Positions 29,573 through 37,958 of a stretch of DNA of 64,000 nt are shown here, piece by piece. The notes below the pieces were generated by a model, which did not search any database, was not told where the DNA came from, and was given only the letters and a program-made list of their open reading frames with translations. Made by a program: the position numbers and the translations under genes. Numbering within the stretch: the first letter of the stretch is position 1; the number at the start of each line of letters is the position of its first letter. The stretch is from Bacillus sp. FJAT-45350 (GTDB lineage: Bacteria; Bacillota; Bacilli; Bacillales; NISU01): positions 3,170,079-3,234,078 of the forward strand of contig NZ_NISU01000001.1 in NCBI RefSeq assembly GCF_002335805.1. Reading direction: 5' to 3'.

Positions 29573-30581
29573 TTTTGCCAGAACACTAACACGGTTCCTT
29601 TCAGATTATCTTCCTAGCCAGCGTAATGTTAGCACAAATACAATAAAGTCTTATCGGGACACCTTTAAACAAGTGCTAATGTATTTTGATTTAGAACTAA
29701 ATATTAAGCCAGAGCATCTAACAATTGGAAAAATAAAAAAAGAAAATATTAGAGACTTTCTTCTTTGGCTCGAAAAGCACCGTAAAGTCAGTATTAACAC
29801 CCGTAACCAAAGACTGGCCGCAATCCATAGTTTTTACCGTTACACGCAATCAGAACATCCCGAGAATATTTTTGAATGCCAGAGAATCCTAGGAATTCCC
29901 TTTAAAAAGAGAGAAAAAAAGACGATTGAATTTCTCTCACTGGAATGCCTAAAGTATATATTGGAACAACCAGATACTAGTAAAAAAAGGGGACGGCGTG
30001 ATTTAACAATAATGGCTACTCTTTATGATACTGGAGCCCGAGTACAGGAATTAATTGATATAAAAACAAGGGATGTTAGACTTACTCAACCTTCAACTAT
30101 AACATTAACAGGAAAAGGTAATAAAAGAAGAAGCGTTCCTATTATGGAAAAAACACGAGCTTTATTAGAAAATTATATGATAGAAAATCGTTTATCCGAT
30201 AACGGAAACCAAGATCATCCTCTATTTTATAATAGCAACAGACGGCCATTCACAAGGCCAGGTATAACATATATTTTAGAAAAGTATTTAAAACAGGCTA
30301 AGGAAGCTCATTCGGAAATTGTGTTTTCTGAAAGGTTTCATCCCCATATGGTTAGGCATACAAAAGCTATGCATTTATTAGAGGCAGGAGTAAATCTGAT
30401 TTATATAAGAGATTTATTAGGACATGTAAATGTTACTACTACTGAAATATATTTAAGAGCAAATTCGGAAACAAAAAGAAAAGCATTAGAAGCCGCATAT
30501 ATGGAGGTTGTAACACAAGATACACCTGTGTGGGATGAGGATACTGATCTATTAAAGTGGTTGCAGGATTTTTGTAGATAA
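29559..30581 (+). CDS. Tyrosine recombinase RitC-type (third of trio)
   Basis: A 340-aa tyrosine recombinase with Arg in YDTGARVQELIDI, HPHMVRHTKAMHLLEAG, LLGHVNVTTT and Tyr in EIYLRA. It overlaps the previous gene by 14 bases, and CCGGAGG lies about 9 bases before the ATG at 29559. The strict overlap of all three genes shows they are made together. All catalytic residues are present. Confidence 0.9.
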   Translation: MKQTDFARTLTRFLSDYLPSQRNVSTNTIKSYRDTFKQVLMYFDLELNIKPEHLTIGKIKKENIRDFLLWLEKHRKVSINTRNQRLAAIHSFYRYTQSEHPENIFECQRILGIPFKKREKKTIEFLSLECLKYILEQPDTSKKRGRRDLTIMATLYDTGARVQELIDIKTRDVRLTQPSTITLTGKGNKRRSVPIMEKTRALLENYMIENRLSDNGNQDHPLFYNSNRRPFTRPGITYILEKYLKQAKEAHSEIVFSERFHPHMVRHTKAMHLLEAGVNLIYIRDLLGHVNVTTTEIYLRANSETKRKALEAAYMEVVTQDTPVWDEDTDLLKWLQDFCR

Positions 30582-30652
30582 CAACTTTTAATATTATGGA
30601 AAGGTATTTATTATACCAGCTATAAACTTCATATCTGTTTATAAATATCTTT

Positions 30653-30677
30653 CCATAAACAAAAACTTTCGATAATT
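30653..30677. repeat. Right terminal inverted repeat of the RIT element
   Basis: Reverse complement of 27233-27257. On its inner side TTTATAAATATCTTTCCATAA pairs with TTATGGAAAGGTATTTAT at about 30596-30612, again giving two inverted arms. Confidence 0.82.
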
Positions 30678-31151
30678 ACCAGCTCCTGTAGGTCCTATTA
30701 AAACAATATTATATCTACTAGTAGGTACCGAATACTCAAACTTTTCAGCATAATCCATTCCTACCATCTTTGCATTATAAACGCTTCTACCGTACTCAAC
30801 CTTAAATTCTTTAAACCCCTTATTTTTTAAATCCTCTGGCAGAAACCAATATTCCTCTTCAAAGCGCTTAACCAATTGAGTGTGCAATCTTTTATTTTTT
30901 TTATGCCATTGTTCATTTAATAATTTTTTATCAACACAAGCTTTACATTCAATAATTTCTCCTAGATTAACCTGTTTCCATTGTTCTTGGCCGTGAATAC
31001 GGTACTCTGGGATAGTTGCTATACCCTTGCAATCATTACAAGCCTTTTCAACCATCCTTGCGTCATAATCTTCTCGGTCTTTTAATTCCTCGACACAGTG
31101 CTTTAAGCCTTTTTTGAATAGCTCATACATAAGTAAATTTGTTTCTAGCAT
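30678..31151 (-). pseudogene. DnaC-like helicase loader, 5' fragment (split by the RIT element)
   Basis: The first 158 codons of a DnaC/DnaI-type loader. It has a possible zinc-binding pattern (CNDCKGIA ... CKACVDKK) in the N-terminal domain, then VGMDYAEKFEYSVPTSRYNIVLIGPTGAG, where it is cut inside Walker A. The native frame is open for 12 more codons into the RIT end before a stop. The ATG at 31151 has AGGAGGTGG upstream; the GTG three codons earlier is less likely. Joined with the 3' fragment it would be about 292 aa, the normal length for the family. Confidence 0.88.
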
Positions 31152-31163
31152 AGAAACCACCTC

Positions 31164-31946
31164 CTAAAATGGGAGTTTATTCTCCAGTCTTTTCATCTGT
31201 TCTATTTCTTCTTCTGTTAATTGGATCTCCTCTCTCTTCTTTTTTTCAAACATTTTAGAAAGAGGGAGAAAATCATTATCATTGCTATGTTTTTTATTTT
31301 GAAACGTAGTATTGTATTCTCTTACTGCTTTCAAGGTAAAAAGTCTATTAGCGTGAAGCTTTTTTAGTATGGCTTCAACATATGGTGCCGGATTTTGAGG
31401 ATTTTTTATTTTTGCTTTTCTAATTGCTTCACATATAATTGCCTCTGGTTCTTTAAATTGACTTTTTTCTATCCAGTAACCAAAGCGTTCAGCCAATTTA
31501 GGTGGAAGTGTGCCAAAGTGCTTTTTGTACTCTAAGTAAGGAGTAGAATCTTTTTTTTCTTTAAATTTTTCTTTGTTTATTTCTTGGTTGTCTATTCCAC
31601 CAAAAGAATTATTGGCACTTTCACCAATGGCAGTTTTACCAATCCAATTATCATGGTCTTTATTGAAAGATATTTTTCTAGTGCTTCCTGACTTTATCTT
31701 TTGGAAAATAACCTTTCTACCTTCCAACCTTTTTAACTCGCGTTGTATTTGCCGAGCATCACACCCCGTAGCTCCACTTAGAAAATCCAGTGTCATATTA
31801 TGTTCTTTTCTGTTAAAGCCATATGTGTATCGCCAGATAACAAATAATAAGCGGTATTGTGTTGGACTAAGCTTAATCTTTGCCAGCTCCTCTAATATTT
31901 CATTAGCTAGCTTTGTAAATCCATTTTCAAGTTGAACATTTGCCAC
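31164..31946 (-). CDS. Phage-type replication protein (O-like N-terminus, DnaD-like C-terminus)
   Basis: About 260 aa. The N-terminal winged-helix domain (VQLENGFTKLANEILEELAK, LLFVIWRYTYGFNRKEHNM, GCDARQIQRELKRLEGRKVI) matches phage replication protein O. The second domain (about residues 160-215, PKLAERFGYWIE, AIRKAKIKNPQNPAPYVEAIL) resembles DnaD/DnaB2 primosome modules. It should bind the island origin and recruit the DnaC-like loader encoded next to it, now disrupted. I prefer the GTG at 31946; the longer frame from 32012 overlaps the upstream gene by 35 bases. Confidence 0.82.
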   Translation of the reverse strand: MANVQLENGFTKLANEILEELAKIKLSPTQYRLLFVIWRYTYGFNRKEHNMTLDFLSGATGCDARQIQRELKRLEGRKVIFQKIKSGSTRKISFNKDHDNWIGKTAIGESANNSFGGIDNQEINKEKFKEKKDSTPYLEYKKHFGTLPPKLAERFGYWIEKSQFKEPEAIICEAIRKAKIKNPQNPAPYVEAILKKLHANRLFTLKAVREYNTTFQNKKHSNDNDFLPLSKMFEKKKREEIQLTEEEIEQMKRLENKLPF

Positions 31947-31977
31947 ATCATCACCTGCTCTAGTAACCAGAAGTTCA

Positions 31978-32253
31978 CTATTTAGGATTATTACGTAACC
32001 ATTCCTTAACATCGAAACGGTTTAAACGGATTATTTGCCCTCGTTGAAAGTAAGGTATTTCTTGACTAGCAATCATATTTCTAACTGTAGGAACACTTAC
32101 CTTTAAATAATCAGCAGCTTCTTGTATTGTCATTATCTCCTCCCCCTTTTTACTTGTTTCAACCTCTACTAATAGCTCTTTTAAAGCTACTTTTAAGTCA
32201 GCTCGATTAATTAATACTGTTCCTTCAGGTAGCTCTAATTTAAAGTTGTTCAT
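31978..32253 (-). CDS. xis: Excisionase-like helix-turn-helix protein
   Basis: A 91-aa protein whose C-terminal half is a MerR/excisionase-type winged helix (MTIQEAADYLKVSVPTVRNM, then PYFQRGQIIRLNRFDVKEWL). The N-terminal part is short and charged. Proteins of this type direct excision of integrated islands or activate their genes (Xis/AlpA role). It overlaps the preceding HTH gene by 14 bases. Confidence 0.78.
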   Translation of the reverse strand: MNNFKLELPEGTVLINRADLKVALKELLVEVETSKKGEEIMTIQEAADYLKVSVPTVRNMIASQEIPYFQRGQIIRLNRFDVKEWLRNNPK

Positions 32254-32509
32254 CTTCTATTCCTCCTTTTTCAATACGGGTACAAAGTTGCTCTACCTTT
32301 TTATTTAGTGTTTGAGCTATTTGATTTATCGTTGAAAACCTTATTCTTTTTTTTGCACCTTTTTCGATTTCACCAATAGTTTTCCTTGCTACCCCTGACT
32401 CATTTGCTAACTTTGTGATTGTCCACCCTCTAGCTACCCGAGCTAATTCCACCTTTTTTCCATCAATCTCCATGTGTTTTTCCTGTTTTATTTTTATTAT
32501 ACAAAGCAT
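32240..32509 (-). CDS. Cro-like HTH regulator
   Basis: An 89-aa Xre-type helix-turn-helix protein: GKKVELARVARGWTITKLAN, SGVARKTIGEIEKGAKK and FSTINQIAQTLNKKVEQLC. It is divergent from the CI-like repressor and first in the excision/replication operon, the position of Cro or the island Str regulator. Two starts are possible, 32509 (AGGGGTGA upstream) or the ATG at 32473 (AGGA upstream). Confidence 0.8.
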   Translation of the reverse strand: MLCIIKIKQEKHMEIDGKKVELARVARGWTITKLANESGVARKTIGEIEKGAKKRIRFSTINQIAQTLNKKVEQLCTRIEKGGIEDEQL

Positions 32510-32642
32510 TTTTTCACCCCTCTCTATTACTCATTATGAATACAAGTAAATACTAACATGTCGAAATGAGTAAATCAAGTTGATTTCTGTATTCAATACG
32601 TGTAATATTAAATTGTAATTACACATTGGAGGTTGATAATTT
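32510..32642. promoter_or_regulatory. Divergent control region between Cro-like and CI-like genes
   Basis: A 133-bp AT-rich region that must hold both divergent promoters. It contains the inverted repeat GTGTAAT-N11-ATTACAC at about 32600-32624, just upstream of the repressor gene, a likely operator. Promoter boxes cannot be fixed with confidence. Confidence 0.5.
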
Positions 32643-33188
32643 ATGTATGGAGAACGAATTAGAACGTTACGAAAAGAAAGGAATATGACATTAAGGGACT
32701 TGGCAGAAAAGTTAAAAATCCCCTTTACAACATTAGGAAATTATGAGCGGGAAGACCGAGAGCCGAATGTTTCAACCTTTTTAGCACTGGCTGACTTTTT
32801 CGAGGTAAGTGTTGATTATTTAACTGGTAAACAAGACTCAAAAACTTCGGATCGATATTATTCCGAAAGAGATTTTAACCTACTTGAAAATCAATTAAAG
32901 CAAACTACTCCTGATATTAGGCAAAAAGCAGAAGATATTATTAACCAGATGACTATCATCATTGGGGATGATTTAGAAGCACAAGATGTGAGAGAAACTA
33001 CTAAAACCTTTGAGCATTTATTCCAAGTTGTGAATTTTATTTTTAGTATGAAAATGGGATTTAAATATAACTACGGACAAGATCCTTCAACACCTTATGA
33101 ATGTATAAAACTATATCTAGACCACAAACCCACATTAGATAAGAACTTAAATGCTTTATGTGAAATTTACGCTAATAAAAAAATATAA
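32643..33188 (+). CDS. CI-like repressor (Xre family)
   Basis: A 181-aa protein with an N-terminal Xre helix-turn-helix (MYGERIRTLRKERNMTLRDL, IPFTTLGNYEREDREPNVST) typical of phage repressors. The C-terminal domain (about residues 85-181) is not a LexA-type peptidase: I see no Ser/Lys dyad motif. Release from repression is therefore more likely through an antirepressor protein than by RecA cleavage, as in phage-inducible islands. It has GGAGG upstream of ATG and is followed closely by the integrase. Confidence 0.82.
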   Translation: MYGERIRTLRKERNMTLRDLAEKLKIPFTTLGNYEREDREPNVSTFLALADFFEVSVDYLTGKQDSKTSDRYYSERDFNLLENQLKQTTPDIRQKAEDIINQMTIIIGDDLEAQDVRETTKTFEHLFQVVNFIFSMKMGFKYNYGQDPSTPYECIKLYLDHKPTLDKNLNALCEIYANKKI

Positions 33189-33210
33189 ATAAATTATAGA
33201 GGAGGAAATC

Positions 33211-34362
33211 ATGGCATCATTTCAAAAATACCCAACTAAACAAGGTCAGCTATGGCTTTTTAAAATCGATACAGGTATTAATCCCGAAACTGGGAAGAGA
33301 CAAACAACCACACGTAGAGGATTTAAAACAAAAAAAGAAGCTCAAGCAGCAGCAAAGAAACTTGAACAAGAAATAACCAATGGTACGTTAATTAACAATA
33401 ATAACCTTACTTATGAAGATGTTTTTAAGCAATGGTTTGAAGTTCATTGTCAAACCATTAAACCTAGTACAAGGAAAGCAATAGTGTCAAAATTTAATAA
33501 ACATATCCTTCCCCGCTTTGGAAAGTTAAAAATAAAAGAGATAACCAACTTATACTGCCAGAAGATGATTAATGAAATAGCCGAACAAATTAAATCAGTC
33601 AACGATATTAAAATACAAGCTAACCAAGTGTTCAAGTACGCTCTAAAGATGGAGCTTATAAATAAAAATCCTCTTGCACACGTTAGCATCCCCAGAAGCG
33701 AAAAGGAGATGCTTAGTGAAGAAGATGAAGCTAGTGAACGTACTTACTGGAGGAAGGATGAGATAAAACAATTTTTAAAAATATGTAAAAATGAACTCAC
33801 TTTACGCGATTATGTACTGTTTCACCTTTTAATTTATACAGGCGCTCGTAAAGGAGAACTGCTAGCACTTTCATGGAATGATATTGACTTTAAAACCGAA
33901 ACAATTCGTTTTTCTAAAACACTAACCCATGTTGACGGCAAATTTCTCATTCAAACGCCCAAAACTAAAGTTTCTAAACGTTTAATTAGCCTAGATGGTA
34001 AATCCCTCCCTCTTCTAAAAAAGTGGCGTACAACTCAAATAGAAACGAATTTAGCTACAATGAATACGTTTAATGATAACAATATGGTTTTCACACGTGA
34101 CGATGGCTCTCCAATGCGATTAGCTTATCCTAATGAAAAGCTTGATATATTAATTAAAAAGCACAATCTTCACCGTATTACTATTCATGGGTTACGTCAC
34201 ACTCATGCTTCCCTCTTATTCGAAGCTGGAGCTAATATTAAAGAAGTGCAAGAGCGTCTTGGTCATTCAGATATTCAAATGACGATGAATATTTACACTC
34301 ACGTAACCGACCACGTTAAAGAGCAAACCGCAGATAAATTTCAAAAGTACCTTGAGCTATAA
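33211..34362 (+). CDS. int: Tyrosine integrase of the island (second, at the right junction)
   Basis: A 383-aa phage-type integrase. The arm-binding domain spans about residues 1-50 (YPTKQGQLWLFKIDTGINPE), the core-binding domain about 65-155, and the catalytic domain about 175-375. Catalytic residues are Arg in TGARKGELLAL, HGLRHTHAS, LGHSDIQ and Tyr in MNIYTHV. It ends about 120 bases from the rpsI repeat and is followed by four GTGGTCA arm-like repeats, so it is the enzyme expected to integrate into rpsI. AGAGGAGG precedes the ATG. Confidence 0.92.
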   Translation: MASFQKYPTKQGQLWLFKIDTGINPETGKRQTTTRRGFKTKKEAQAAAKKLEQEITNGTLINNNNLTYEDVFKQWFEVHCQTIKPSTRKAIVSKFNKHILPRFGKLKIKEITNLYCQKMINEIAEQIKSVNDIKIQANQVFKYALKMELINKNPLAHVSIPRSEKEMLSEEDEASERTYWRKDEIKQFLKICKNELTLRDYVLFHLLIYTGARKGELLALSWNDIDFKTETIRFSKTLTHVDGKFLIQTPKTKVSKRLISLDGKSLPLLKKWRTTQIETNLATMNTFNDNNMVFTRDDGSPMRLAYPNEKLDILIKKHNLHRITIHGLRHTHASLLFEAGANIKEVQERLGHSDIQMTMNIYTHVTDHVKEQTADKFQKYLEL

Positions 34363-34364
34363 TT

Positions 34365-34411
34365 GTGGTCACGAGTGGTCAAAAAATATTTCCGTGGTCA
34401 AAATGTGGTCA
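34365..34411. repeat. Arm-type direct repeats, right end
   Basis: Four GTGGTCA copies (34365, 34375, 34394 and 34405) between the integrase stop and the terminator. The second is followed by AAAAAATATTT exactly as at the left end. Spacings of 10-11 bases put pairs on the same DNA face. Confidence 0.68.
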
Positions 34412-34427
34412 AAACTACTTTTACCTC

Positions 34428-34463
34428 AAAAAAAAGACCCCCAAACCAAAAGGTTTGAGAGCC
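34428..34463 (-). terminator. Terminator of rpsI (right copy)
   Basis: On the minus strand CTCAAACC and GGTTTGGGGG form a hairpin followed by eight T, about 17 bases after the rpsI stop. It was presumably brought in with the island, since it differs from the left copy in the loop and stem. Confidence 0.85.
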
Positions 34464-34479
34464 TTGAAACGTAGATATA

Positions 34480-34536
34480 TTAACGTTTTGAGAACTGAGG
34501 TGCACGACGTGCTGCTTTAAGACCGTATTTTTTACG
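34480..34536 (-). repeat. Right attachment site, 57 bp inside rpsI
   Basis: The last 57 bases of rpsI, identical to 16089-16145. Confidence 0.92.
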
Positions 34537-34872
34537 CTCTTTCATACGAGCATCACGAGTTAAGAAACCAGCACTCTTAAGAGAAGCGCGGTACTCAGGA
34601 TCTACTTGTAATAACGCACGAGAAACTCCATGACGGATAGCTCCCGCTTGTCCAGTGTATCCTCCACCATTAACGTTTACTAAGACATTGTATTGACCTA
34701 CAGTATCTGTTTCAACAAGTGGTTGTTTTACGATTAATTTTAATGTTTCTAAACCAAAGTATTCATCTAATTCGCGTCCGTTAATTACGATTTGACCATC
34801 GCCTGGTACTAAACGTACACGTGCTACTGAATTCTTACGACGACCAGTACCATAGTATTCTACTTGTGCCAA
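34480..34872 (-). CDS. rpsI: 30S ribosomal protein S9
   Basis: A 130-aa protein, full length for the family, with [16 protein letters not shown] at the start and the conserved C-terminal tail RRAPQFSKR that reaches the tRNA in the P site. The last 18 codons and stop are the attachment core of the island, so the element's DNA restores a complete gene on integration. It follows rplM by 20 bases. Confidence 0.98.
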   Translation of the reverse strand: MAQVEYYGTGRRKNSVARVRLVPGDGQIVINGRELDEYFGLETLKLIVKQPLVETDTVGQYNVLVNVNGGGYTGQAGAIRHGVSRALLQVDPEYRASLKSAGFLTRDARMKERKKYGLKAARRAPQFSKR

Positions 34873-34892
34873 AATGATACCCTCCTTATTAA

Positions 34893-35330
34893 TTAACCAC
34901 GAAGCTCGTAAGCTACTGGTTGTTGTGCTTGATGATTATGTTCGCTACCTGCGAAAACATGTAATTTCATACCTTGCTTACGTCCAAGAGTGTTCTTTGG
35001 AAGCATCCCTTTGATTGCAAGCTCAAGCATTCTTTCAGGCTTGTTAGCAAGCATATCGCCAGCAGTTGTTTTCTTTAAACCACCAGGGTGATTTGTGTGA
35101 CGGTAGTAAATTTTATCAGTTAACTTTTTACCAGTTAAATGAATTTTTGAAGCGTTGATAATGATTACGTTGTCTCCTGTATCCACATGTGGAGTAAATG
35201 TTGGTTTATTTTTACCACGAAGGATAGAAGCAACTTCACTTGCTAAGCGACCTAAAGTTTGACCTTCAGCGTCTACTACATACCACTTACGTTCAACTTC
35301 ATTTGGCTTTGCCATATATGTCGTACGCAT
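34893..35330 (-). CDS. rplM: 50S ribosomal protein L13
   Basis: A 145-aa protein: [20 protein letters not shown] near the start and the conserved [19 protein letters not shown]. It is the first gene of the rplM-rpsI pair and has its own promoter and a structured leader (35331-35441). AGGAGGG precedes the ATG. Confidence 0.98.
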   Translation of the reverse strand: MRTTYMAKPNEVERKWYVVDAEGQTLGRLASEVASILRGKNKPTFTPHVDTGDNVIIINASKIHLTGKKLTDKIYYRHTNHPGGLKKTTAGDMLANKPERMLELAIKGMLPKNTLGRKQGMKLHVFAGSEHNHQAQQPVAYELRG

Positions 35331-35441
35331 GAATTTCCCTCCTAAAATACGTTCACTTTCGTTTCGTTTTAAATTATTTTAACAACCATTGTCTTTAGTA
35401 ACAACTTCCGCAACCCGGGGCTAGTGGGTTTTAGAAATACC
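35331..35441 (-). promoter_or_regulatory. Candidate L13 leader RNA upstream of rplM
   Basis: The transcribed leader between the promoter and rplM contains ACCCACTAGCCCCGGGTTGCG followed by AAGTTGTTACTAAAGACAA and TGGTTGTTA. Firmicutes have a known L13-responsive leader at this place, and position and pattern fit it. I have not aligned it to the family model. Confidence 0.5.
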
Positions 35442-35448
35442 GTTTATC

Positions 35449-35477
35449 ATCATACAACAGATAACTCGTGATGTCAA
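35449..35477 (-). promoter_or_regulatory. Sigma-A promoter of rplM-rpsI
   Basis: TTGACA and TATGAT are separated by 17 bases on the minus strand, about 120 bases upstream of rplM and just after the truA stop. It makes rplM-rpsI a separately transcribed unit. Confidence 0.82.
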
Positions 35478-35534
35478 TAAATTTGCTACACTAGGATTCG
35501 TTGTTTATGATATTTTTTTCGAAATGGGTATCTT

Positions 35535-36275
35535 TTAGTCCTCGTAGCTCACTTTCCATAGAAAAAGTCCATGTCCTGGTGCGGTTTTCCCCGCGGCCTT
35601 TCGATTTTTCACCTCAATGATTTTCAAAATATCGTCAGGTTTTTTTCTTTCATAGCCAACTTCTAATAGAGTCCCTACAATTATACGGACCATATTGTGC
35701 AAAAAGCCACTACCGACAATACGAAAAATAAGTTCATCTTGTTCTTCAATTATATCTAATTCGTAAATTGTACGAACTTTATTTTCTTTTGTTGTTTTAG
35801 TAGAGCAAAAGGATGTGAAGTCATGTGTACCTATTAAGTGCTTAGAAGCATCTTTCAATGCTACAATATTAACATTATAAGGTACACGGAAGCTATAATG
35901 TCTTCGAAATACATCCTTTTCCTTTAACAGAACTCGATAGCGGTATTCTTTTTTAACAGCACTGTAGCGTGCATGAAAATCATCAGAGACAGCTTCGGCC
36001 TGTGTAATTGTTACATCGGGAGGTAGTAACGACTCAAACACTCTCGGCCAGCGTTCAGGTGGTATGTCTAGCTCAGTATCAAAGTGAAATACTTGTCCAA
36101 TAGCATGAACGGATGCATCTGTCCTACCTGAGGCATATATAGGGACTGACTGCCCTTTATGAATTGTTACTAATGCTTTTTCAATTACACCTTGTACAGT
36201 TCTAACCTTTGGCTGGGACTGAAATCCACAATAATCAGTTCCATCATATGTTACTTCACATTTTATACGTACCAT
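35535..36275 (-). CDS. truA: tRNA pseudouridine(38-40) synthase TruA
   Basis: A 246-aa TruA. The catalytic Asp is D53 in SGRTDASVHAIGQ; the position after Ala is Ser where Gly is common. Other landmarks are YDGTDYCGFQSQP, FHARYSAVKKEYRY and GSGFLHNMVRIIVGTLLEVG. It modifies U38-U40 in the anticodon arm of several tRNAs. It starts 13 bases after ecfT in the same operon. Confidence 0.97.
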   Translation of the reverse strand: MVRIKCEVTYDGTDYCGFQSQPKVRTVQGVIEKALVTIHKGQSVPIYASGRTDASVHAIGQVFHFDTELDIPPERWPRVFESLLPPDVTITQAEAVSDDFHARYSAVKKEYRYRVLLKEKDVFRRHYSFRVPYNVNIVALKDASKHLIGTHDFTSFCSTKTTKENKVRTIYELDIIEEQDELIFRIVGSGFLHNMVRIIVGTLLEVGYERKKPDDILKIIEVKNRKAAGKTAPGHGLFLWKVSYED

Positions 36276-36288
36276 TACAAGTCCTCAC

Positions 36289-37086
36289 TTACGTTCTAAG
36301 AAGATACAGCCCTATACCGAAAACGATAGTTATCGCTACTACCATTGTATCTCTTGTAGTCCATTTTAAAACACGATACTTTGTTCTACCTTCTCCTCCA
36401 CGGTACCCTCTCGATTCCATTGCTAATGCTAAATCCTCTGCACGTTTAAATGAACTAATAAAAAGAGGGATAAGTAAAGGGATTACTGCTTTAATTCTAT
36501 CTTTTATCGGACCACTCGTAAAATCGACCCCTCTTGCCATTTGGGCCTTTAAAATTTTTTCAGTCTCCATTAGTATCGTTGGAATAAACCTAAGAGCAAT
36601 TGACATCATTAACGCAAGCTCGTGAGCAGGTAACCCAAACCGTTTAAAAGGAGATAAAATATATTCTAGACCATCTGTCAAATCAATTGGCGAAGTCGTC
36701 AAAGTTAATAAAGAAGTTATCATCACTAAGACAAGCAGACGAATGGAGATATAAGCGCCTTGTGTGACGCCACCTTCATATATAGCAAATATTCCGAATT
36801 GATATAACAAAGCTCCGTCTTTATTTAGAAACAAATGTAGTAAAAACGTGATAATTACTAATAAAAAGATTGGCTTCATCCCTTTATAAATAAAACGCAA
36901 TGGAACTTTTGACAATAGAACAATTAGTAATGCAAACGTCACAAGTACAGAATAGGCCAGCCAATTGTTTGCAAAAAATATGATAATTACTAATAAAAAA
37001 ATTGCTGCTAACTTTGCTCTTGCATCTGTTTCGTGTAGGATTGATTTCGCTGGGACATATTGTCCAATAATCACATTCCCAAACAT
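36289..37086 (-). CDS. ecfT: Energy-coupling factor transporter membrane protein EcfT
   Basis: A 265-aa integral membrane protein with about six hydrophobic segments. It has the coupling-helix motifs MARGVDF and MESRGYRGG (Ala/Ser-Arg-Gly boxes that contact the ATPases). With EcfA1 and EcfA2 it forms the shared energising module that serves several vitamin-binding S components. It begins two bases after ecfA2 ends. Confidence 0.96.
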   Translation of the reverse strand: MFGNVIIGQYVPAKSILHETDARAKLAAIFLLVIIIFFANNWLAYSVLVTFALLIVLLSKVPLRFIYKGMKPIFLLVIITFLLHLFLNKDGALLYQFGIFAIYEGGVTQGAYISIRLLVLVMITSLLTLTTSPIDLTDGLEYILSPFKRFGLPAHELALMMSIALRFIPTILMETEKILKAQMARGVDFTSGPIKDRIKAVIPLLIPLFISSFKRAEDLALAMESRGYRGGEGRTKYRVLKWTTRDTMVVAITIVFGIGLYLLRT

Positions 37087-37088
37087 AA

Positions 37089-37958
37089 CTAGTTATCCGC
37101 CTTTTTAATTAACATTTGTGATAAATACTCTGCAACTTCCTCAACAGTAAACAAGTTTCTAGGCATAGGTTGATTAAACTTTTTTTCTATCTTAAGTAGG
37201 AAGTTTACTGTTTCAGGGACATCTAACCCTACTTCCTGTAGCTTCTCAGGATGTTCAAATATAAAATTACGGTCACCTTCCATCAGGACCGAGCCATTGT
37301 TCATAACAATAATATGATCCGCGTACCTAGCCGCATCCATCATATGATGAGTTACAAGGATTGTTGTAAGCTTCTTCTCTTGATGTAACTTGTAAAAAAC
37401 CTCCATGATTTCTCTTCTACCTTGCGGATCAAGTCCAGCTGTTGGTTCGTCTAAGATTAGCACACTAGGTTGCATAGCTAATACACCGGCTATTGCAACA
37501 CGTCGCATTTGACCTCCACTTAAATCAAAAGGAGAGCGCTCAAGAACATCCTCAGTTAACCCTACTATCGGTAATAATTCTCTAGTGATTTTTTTTGCCT
37601 TTTTTTCAGGTACACCAAAGTTAATAGGACCAAAACAAATATCTTTTTCAACAGTTTCTTCAAAAAGCTGGTGCTCTGGATATTGAAAAACGAGACCTAC
37701 CTTTCGACGAAGCAGCTTCAATTGCTTATTTTTTTTACCTACTTCAATAACAGTTTCACCAATTGATATTTTCCCAGCAGAAGGCTTTAATAGCCCATTT
37801 AAATGTTGTATTAATGTTGACTTCCCAGAACCTGTATGGCCAATAATAGCCGTATAAGAACCAGACAGAATGGATAAATTAATTTTTTTTAGTGCCAATT
37901 GTTCAAATGGAGTTTTCTCCATGTACCGGTGTTCTAACTCTTCAATTTTAATTTCCAT
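37089..37958 (-). CDS. ecfA2: ECF transporter ATPase EcfA2
   Basis: A 289-aa ABC ATPase: Walker [16 protein letters not shown]-loop [12 protein letters not shown], signature [13 protein letters not shown], Walker [16 protein letters not shown] and the His switch in LVTHHM. Its start overlaps the end of ecfA1 by 25 bases. It pairs with EcfA1 as a heterodimer under EcfT. Confidence 0.97.
   Translation of the reverse strand: MEIKIEELEHRYMEKTPFEQLALKKINLSILSGSYTAIIGHTGSGKSTLIQHLNGLLKPSAGKISIGETVIEVGKKNKQLKLLRRKVGLVFQYPEHQLFEETVEKDICFGPINFGVPEKKAKKITRELLPIVGLTEDVLERSPFDLSGGQMRRVAIAGVLAMQPSVLILDEPTAGLDPQGRREIMEVFYKLHQEKKLTTILVTHHMMDAARYADHIIVMNNGSVLMEGDRNFIFEHPEKLQEVGLDVPETVNFLLKIEKKFNQPMPRNLFTVEEVAEYLSQMLIKKADN

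Larger units (their letters stand above)
27233..30677 (+). mobile_element. RIT (recombinase-in-trio) element inserted in the dnaC-like gene
   Basis: About 3.45 kb containing three consecutive tyrosine recombinase genes and nothing else. Its ends are inverted repeats of 25 bp (AATTATCGAAAGTTTTTG plus TTTATGG, 27233-27257 and 30653-30677). Each end also contains an inner inverted pair built on TTATGGAAAG. It interrupts the helicase loader inside the Walker A glycine-lysine step. No target duplication is evident beyond the GG(C/T) step at the ends. Confidence 0.88.
16089..34536. mobile_element. Composite integrative island in the 3' end of rpsI (about 18.4 kb)
   Basis: The island is flanked by 57-bp identical direct repeats (16089-16145 and 34480-34536) covering the last 18 codons and stop of rpsI. 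Intact rpsI is on the right. Next to the right junction is a tyrosine integrase, and inside are an excisionase-like gene, a CI/Cro switch, a replication module and defence genes. GTGGTCA repeats lie inside both ends. A third degenerate rpsI end at 18802-18866 divides it in two. There are no capsid, terminase, relaxase or conjugation genes, so it is best described as a satellite-like or mobilisable island. Confidence 0.9.
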
